Below, piece by piece: positions 14,810-18,035 of a DNA stretch of 18,035 nt (position 1 is the stretch's first letter; every line of letters starts with the position of its first letter). The stretch lies in NCBI GenBank assembly GCA_964346355.1, contig CAYFUH010000030.1, forward strand, positions 1 through 18,035, read 5' to 3'. The position numbers and the translations under genes are program-made. Source of the stretch: UBA6115 sp964346355 (lineage in GTDB: Bacteria; Bacillota; Clostridia; Christensenellales; Aristaeellaceae). A model generated the notes under the pieces. That model was not told where the DNA came from, did no database searches, and worked only from the letters and a program-made list of their open reading frames with translations.

Positions 14810-14838
14810 AGTATAAAACCCCCGCGAAATCCTGTCAA
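14810..14838 (-). promoter_or_regulatory. Consensus sigma-A promoter of the PG-binding gene
   Basis: On the minus strand TTGACA (14833-14838), a 17-base spacer and TATACT (14810-14815) form a near-perfect promoter. It is back to back with the HAD gene promoter; 12 bases separate the two -35 boxes. Confidence 0.85.
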
Positions 14839-14850
14839 ACGGCCAGGGGT

Positions 14851-14879
14851 TTGATAAGCCGCGCCGGATTTTGTATAAT
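14851..14879 (+). promoter_or_regulatory. Consensus sigma-A promoter of the HAD phosphatase gene
   Basis: TTGATA (14851-14856), a 17-base spacer and a perfect TATAAT (14874-14879) precede the gene starting at 14904. The leader is very short, about 18 bases, just enough for the AGGAGG site. Confidence 0.85.
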
Positions 14880-14903
14880 CCTCTGGTAGAAACAGGAGGA
14901 CGT

Positions 14904-15560
14904 ATGAAGCATTTTATTGTATTTGACCTGGATGGCACCCTGCTCAACACCCTGCCGGACATCGCCACCGCGATGAACCGCGTGCTGTTCCGCTTTGGCA
15001 TGCCGCAGCACGCCATTGAAAGCTATAAGCAGTTTACCGGCAATGGCGCCAAGTTATTAACCCAGCGCGCGCTGGCTGGCCAGGAGGAAATGGTGCATCA
15101 CGTCTACCCCGCCTATTTGAACGAATACGCGCGCAACAGCCGCGTGAAAACAGAGCCGTATGCGGGCGTGGTGGACGTGCTGAAGGCGCTGCACAAAAAG
15201 GGCGTTGCGCTGATTGTGTACAGCAACAAGGATAACCCGGAAGCACAGGATGTAATCAAGCATTATTTCCCGGATATCCCCTTCGCAGCCGTTGTAGGCA
15301 GCCTGCCGGATGTGCCGCTGAAGCCGGACCCCACCGCACTGCGCGATTTGTTGTCAGAATTGGAATTGGAGCCGGCTGCTGGCCTGTATGTGGGCGATAC
15401 CGTGATGGACATGCAATGCGCGGGCGCCGTGGGCATTTATGCCGTTGGGGCGCTTTGGGGTTTTCAGACGAAGGAGGAGCTGCTGGAAGCCAAGCCGGAT
15501 GTGCTGATTGACGAAGTGCCGGAATTGATGGGCATTGTAAAGGAACGGTTTGGCGTATAA
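14904..15560 (+). CDS. HAD family hydrolase, phosphoglycolate phosphatase-like
   Basis: The product is a 218-residue cytoplasmic haloacid dehalogenase-superfamily phosphatase, likely acting on a small phosphorylated metabolite. Motif I FDLDGTLLNT has Asp8 (nucleophile) and Asp10. The helical cap (about 16-85) is of the type found in Gph/PgmB proteins. Motif II is YSNKD (106-110), motif III has Lys140 in LKPDP, and motif IV GDTVMD (164-169) holds magnesium. The order and length fit phosphoglycolate phosphatase relatives, but substrate cannot be told from sequence alone. The ATG at 14904 has AGGAGG four bases upstream; the longer reading frame from 14871 overlaps the -10 box. It is monocistronic and faces the eda-kdgK operon. 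Confidence 0.88.
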   Translation: MKHFIVFDLDGTLLNTLPDIATAMNRVLFRFGMPQHAIESYKQFTGNGAKLLTQRALAGQEEMVHHVYPAYLNEYARNSRVKTEPYAGVVDVLKALHKKGVALIVYSNKDNPEAQDVIKHYFPDIPFAAVVGSLPDVPLKPDPTALRDLLSELELEPAAGLYVGDTVMDMQCAGAVGIYAVGALWGFQTKEELLEAKPDVLIDEVPELMGIVKERFGV

Positions 15561-15577
15561 ATCGATTGATCAATCGC

Positions 15578-15618
15578 AAAAAGGATGGCTGTGAATTGCG
15601 CAGGACCATCCTTTTTTT
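15578..15618 (+). terminator. Bidirectional terminator between HAD gene and kdgK
   Basis: AAAAAGGATGG (15578-15588) pairs with CCATCCTTTTT (15606-15616), with an inner CTG/CAG pairing. The plus-strand tail has seven T residues. The minus-strand RNA also ends in five U residues, so it can stop the convergent kdgK transcript. Confidence 0.88.
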
Positions 15619-15633
15619 GGTGGGTGGATATGC

Positions 15634-16662
15634 TTATCTTTGAACCCTGCCCGAGCCGCTGCCCTTCATCAGTGCTTCCACCTCGGGTAGGGATACGCGG
15701 TTAAAATCCCCCGGGATGGTATGTTTGAGGCAGCTGGCCGCGACGGCGAACTCCAGCGCGTCCTGCTTGTCTTCATAGTGGTTTAAGCCATAGATCAGCC
15801 CGCCGCAGAAACTGTCCCCGCCGCCCACGCGGTCCACAATATCGCTCAGTTCATACGCGCGGCTGAGGCAGAACTGCTGGTTTTCATACAAGCAGGCCTG
15901 CCAGATATTGCGATCGGCAGTGATGGACTGACGCAGCGTGATGGCCACGCGCGTCAAATTGGGAAAGCGCGCGATGACCGCCTGCGCGATTTGCAAATAG
16001 GCATCCACATCAATCTGTCCAGCTGCCACATCGTGTGCGCCGGCAGTGATGCCCAAACTCTGCTGGCAGTCCTCCTCGTTGGCGATCAGCGTGTCTACAA
16101 AAGGCACCAGCTCCCCCATCACCTCCTGCGCGGTTTTTCCGTACTGCCACAGGTTTTTGCGGTAGTTCAAATCACAGCTTACATGCAGCCCCATCCGCTT
16201 GGCAGTTTGCAGGGCTTCCCTGGTTAATTCAGCCGCAGACTGGCTGATGGCGGGCGTGATACCGGTGATGTGCAACCAGTCGGCGTCAAAAAAGGCCTCT
16301 GCCCAATTGATGCAGCCGGGCGCCGCCTGCGCGATGGCGCTGTGCGCGCGATCATAAATGACCTTGCTGGGCCGTTGGTTGGAGCCGGTCTCCAGAAAAT
16401 AAATACCCATGCGTAGGCCCGCGCGCGCGATATGCCGGGTATCCACACCCAGGCCGCGCAGCTGTGCTATGCACTGGTTGGCAAGGTCATTTTGCGGCAG
16501 CACCGTCACAAAGGCAGCAGACTGGCCGTAATTGGCTAGCGAGACCGCCACATTGGCCTCCCCGCCGCCAAAGGTGGCTTCCAGCACCGGGGACTGCAGC
16601 AGGCGCTCATGTCCGGGGGATTTCAAGCGCAGCATGACCTCCCCAAAGGTGATGTATCGCAT
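15634..16662 (-). CDS. kdgK: 2-dehydro-3-deoxygluconokinase (KDG kinase, PfkB family)
   Basis: KDG kinase phosphorylates 2-keto-3-deoxygluconate with ATP to KDPG, which the adjacent aldolase cleaves. The 342-residue ribokinase-fold protein has an N-terminal sugar-binding GGGEANVAVSLANYG (32-46), PfkB signature 1. Signature 2 is DRVGGGDSFCGG (277-288), with the catalytic base Asp283. SxxRxSKVIYDRAHSA (about 94-109) is typical of KDG kinases. The anion-hole motif reads GGGD where many relatives have GAGD. The ATG at 16660-16662 follows AGGAGG at six bases. This site overlaps the eda stop codon, so translation is likely coupled. It is second gene of the eda-kdgK operon, which supports the substrate assignment. 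Other PfkB sugars remain possible but unlikely in this context. Confidence 0.9.
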   Translation of the reverse strand: MRYITFGEVMLRLKSPGHERLLQSPVLEATFGGGEANVAVSLANYGQSAAFVTVLPQNDLANQCIAQLRGLGVDTRHIARAGLRMGIYFLETGSNQRPSKVIYDRAHSAIAQAAPGCINWAEAFFDADWLHITGITPAISQSAAELTREALQTAKRMGLHVSCDLNYRKNLWQYGKTAQEVMGELVPFVDTLIANEEDCQQSLGITAGAHDVAAGQIDVDAYLQIAQAVIARFPNLTRVAITLRQSITADRNIWQACLYENQQFCLSRAYELSDIVDRVGGGDSFCGGLIYGLNHYEDKQDALEFAVAASCLKHTIPGDFNRVSLPEVEALMKGSGSGRVQR

Positions 16663-16672
16663 CAGTTTCCTC

Positions 16673-17629
16673 CTATTTTTGCAGCAGGTGGATTGCAAAA
16701 CCTGCGATTTCATCCGTTAAATAGAGCAGACGCGGCTGACCATATTCATCGGTGAGCAAACTGTCCTCATCAAAGGTAAAGCCGCGGCGCTTAAGGTGCC
16801 ATCTGGCGCGTGGCAGGTGATTGACCGCCAGCGCCAGGTGCGCCTTCTGGCCCCGGCCCATGATTTTCATCACTTCAAAACCATCGCCCACAAAGCAGCT
16901 TAACGCGCTGTCACGGGAGCGTTCGCATCCCATCAACTGGGCCAGTTTGTGCGCGGTTTGGTCCGCCTGGTCTGCGTCTGCGTGATTGATGCCAATGTGG
17001 CGTAATTCCATGCCCAGCATCACATCCACCGCCTGGCGCGTCAGGCGGGCTATCCGCGCCCAATCCTGCTGCGCGATCGCTTGAGGTGGCACCATCCAGC
17101 TGCCGCCGCAGGCCAGCACCTGCGGGATGCTTAAATAATCCAGCAAATTCTGCGCATTCACACCGCCGGTGGGCACAAAGCGCAGCTGCGGGTAGGGGCC
17201 CAGTAAGGCCTTGATCATGGCAGTCCCGCCCAGCGCCTCCGCCGGGAAGAACTTGACGGCCTCAAGACCTAAGTCCAGCGCCATCTCCATTTCCGTTGGG
17301 CTGGCGCACCCGGGCAGTACAGGCATCCCCTTATCCAGGCAGTGCCGCACCACCTTATTGTTGAAGCCGGGTGATACGATAAAGGCAGCGCCGGCTTTGA
17401 TGGCTTCATCCGCTTGCGCGGCCGTCAACACAGTGCCCGCGCCCAGCAGCATATCCGGCAGCTGCTGTTTGACCAGCTGGATTGCCTCCGCTGCAGCCTG
17501 GGTGCGGAAAGTGATCTCAGCCACCGGCAAACCGCCATCCGCCAGCGCGCGGCAGACAGGCACCGCATCCTGCGCTTTCTCTATTTTAATCACCGGAATG
17601 ATACCCGCCATGTGCAGTTGATGAAGCAT
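16673..17629 (-). CDS. eda: KDPG/KHG aldolase with C-terminal glyoxalase/VOC-like domain
   Basis: This enzyme cleaves KDPG to pyruvate and glyceraldehyde-3-phosphate, and often 4-hydroxy-2-oxoglutarate too, through a Schiff base. Residues 1-205 are the complete aldolase barrel: GIIPVIKI (9-16), EITFRT with Glu38 and Arg42, GAGTVLT (63-69), VSPGFN (85-90), PGCASPTE (106-113) and VKFFPAE with Schiff-base Lys126. Standard Eda is about 210 residues. This protein is 318, and residues about 209-318 (HIGINHADADQADQTAHKLA to DEIAGFAIHLLQK) resemble a vicinal-oxygen-chelate fold. Similar extensions are known in clostridial homologues. The ATG at 17627-17629 has GGGGGAG five bases upstream. First gene of the operon, with a promoter at 17688-17716 that holds a palindrome. 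The aldolase is certain; the added domain's role is unknown. Confidence 0.93.
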   Translation of the reverse strand: MLHQLHMAGIIPVIKIEKAQDAVPVCRALADGGLPVAEITFRTQAAAEAIQLVKQQLPDMLLGAGTVLTAAQADEAIKAGAAFIVSPGFNNKVVRHCLDKGMPVLPGCASPTEMEMALDLGLEAVKFFPAEALGGTAMIKALLGPYPQLRFVPTGGVNAQNLLDYLSIPQVLACGGSWMVPPQAIAQQDWARIARLTRQAVDVMLGMELRHIGINHADADQADQTAHKLAQLMGCERSRDSALSCFVGDGFEVMKIMGRGQKAHLALAVNHLPRARWHLKRRGFTFDEDSLLTDEYGQPRLLYLTDEIAGFAIHLLQK

Positions 17630-17687
17630 GATGACTCCCCCTTTTAATGGGTGTTGGTACGCGCCGTTTCAGCGTATTACTGTTCTT

Positions 17688-17716
17688 TTTATAGCCGAAA
17701 GCGCTTAAAACGTCAA
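17688..17716 (-). promoter_or_regulatory. Predicted sigma-A promoter of eda-kdgK
   Basis: On the minus strand TTGACG (17711-17716), a 17-base spacer and TATAAA (17688-17693) form a strong promoter. The leader is about 50 bases. Confidence 0.75.
17699..17706. promoter_or_regulatory. LacI-family-type operator palindrome in the eda-kdgK promoter spacer
   Basis: AAGCGCTT is a perfect palindrome and fits the LacI-family core AANCGNTT. It lies exactly between the -35 and -10 boxes, where binding would block RNA polymerase. With its flanks it also partly fits the CcpA cre pattern, with two mismatches. The regulator (KdgR-like or CcpA) is inferred; none is encoded in the window. Confidence 0.5.
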
Positions 17717-17737
17717 TTGGATGGTTTGCAGCATGAT

Positions 17738-17787
17738 AAAAACAAGAGACCTGGTGTTACGCTGGTCCCTCATGATGAATACATCAT
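17738..17787 (-). other. Two adjacent hairpins with U-tract upstream of the eda promoter
   Basis: On the minus strand ATGATG/CATCAT with a TATT loop (17772-17787) is directly followed by an 8-bp stem (17764-17771 with 17744-17751, two G-U pairs, 12-base loop) and five U residues. It resembles a terminator, either a backup to the one at 17823-17853 or the 3' end of a small RNA. No clear promoter for a small RNA was found. Confidence 0.4.
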
Positions 17788-17822
17788 TGGCGATCGTTGC
17801 GTGTTGTTCGTCTAAATGATTC

Positions 17823-17853
17823 AAAAAAAACCGCCGGGCCCGCAGGACCCGGC
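17823..17853 (-). terminator. Rho-independent terminator of the partial gene at the right edge
   Basis: GCCGGGTCC pairs with GGGCCCGGC on the minus strand (17845-17853 with 17833-17841, one G-U pair, three-base loop), followed by GG and eight U residues. It begins 57 bases after the stop codon at 17910. Confidence 0.88.
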
Positions 17854-17909
17854 AATTCTTTTGTCGTTCAGGATCGTTATTACTTTTTCAAGATGTCTTC
17901 ATCCGGTCA

Positions 17910-18035
17910 TCAGTCGACGCAGTCACCCAGGTTGTTGTTCAGGCCGCTGCCCAACAGGACGGTGATGGTCGTCTCCGACGTGGGTATCCATTTCTTTTTC
18001 GCGATGTTGTTAAACACCACATCCGCAGGCTTGGT
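17910..18035 (-). CDS. C-terminal end of an unidentified protein (partial at window edge)
   Basis: The minus-strand frame is open from the window edge for 41 codons to a TGA at 17910-17912. The visible end runs from TKPADVVFNNI through PTSETTITVLLG to NNNLGDCVD. The other two minus frames close early. A strong minus-strand terminator 57 bases downstream supports a real gene ending here. The residues suggest a beta-rich, polar end with one Cys near the C-terminus. I do not recognise the family, and no domain or function can be given from this fragment. Confidence 0.6.
   Translation of the reverse strand, partial: TKPADVVFNNIAKKKWIPTSETTITVLLGSGLNNNLGDCVD

Overview
The window looks like chromosomal DNA of a GC-rich member of the Clostridia (Bacillota). 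This rests on gene content and style: two DegV/FakB-type lipid-binding proteins, a clostridial-type pyruvate phosphate dikinase, a SpoVK-like CbxX/CfxQ ATPase, an SNF2 helicase of the Firmicutes type, and a KDPG aldolase with the C-terminal domain seen in clostridial homologues. Ribosome-binding sites are strong (AGGAGG-like), several genes use TTG or GTG starts, and terminators are hairpins with U-tracts. I cannot name a genus. There are no mobile elements, rRNA, tRNA or CRISPR arrays. The region is a housekeeping and metabolic neighbourhood.

Layout, left to right. Positions 1-7240 are all minus strand. A sigma-A-like promoter at 7281-7309 starts a probable operon: degV paralogue 2, pyridoxamine kinase, a ZIP metal transporter, and an SNF2 helicase without its usual SWIM domain. 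A second degV follows with its own promoter and terminator. recO follows with its own promoter and closes at the window edge. Positions 7363-9133 hold two secreted minus-strand genes with separate terminators: a CHAP-domain cell-wall hydrolase, and a double-SH3 protein that ends in a zinc ribbon. A 352-base intergenic region then leads into ppdK on the plus strand.

From 12190 to 14787 there is a convergent/divergent series. An RluF-type pseudouridine synthase (minus) converges on ppdK and diverges from an AAA+ ATPase (plus). The ATPase converges on a membrane-anchored peptidoglycan-binding protein (minus). That gene diverges, through back-to-back consensus promoters, from a HAD phosphatase (plus). 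The HAD gene converges on the eda-kdgK operon (minus), which handles 2-keto-3-deoxygluconate. The eda-kdgK promoter carries a LacI-type palindrome between its -35 and -10 boxes. The right edge holds the last 41 codons of an unidentified minus-strand gene and its terminator.

Functionally, eda-kdgK converts 2-keto-3-deoxygluconate to pyruvate and glyceraldehyde-3-phosphate, and ppdK handles the pyruvate/phosphoenolpyruvate step. The CHAP, SH3 and PG-binding proteins act at the envelope, and the DegV proteins bind fatty acids. The best leads are regulatory or architectural: the operator inside the eda promoter, helically phased AAAACCC repeats upstream of ppdK, a secreted protein with a zinc ribbon, and the SWIM-less SNF2 helicase. 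I found nothing I would call a clear new defence or mobile system.
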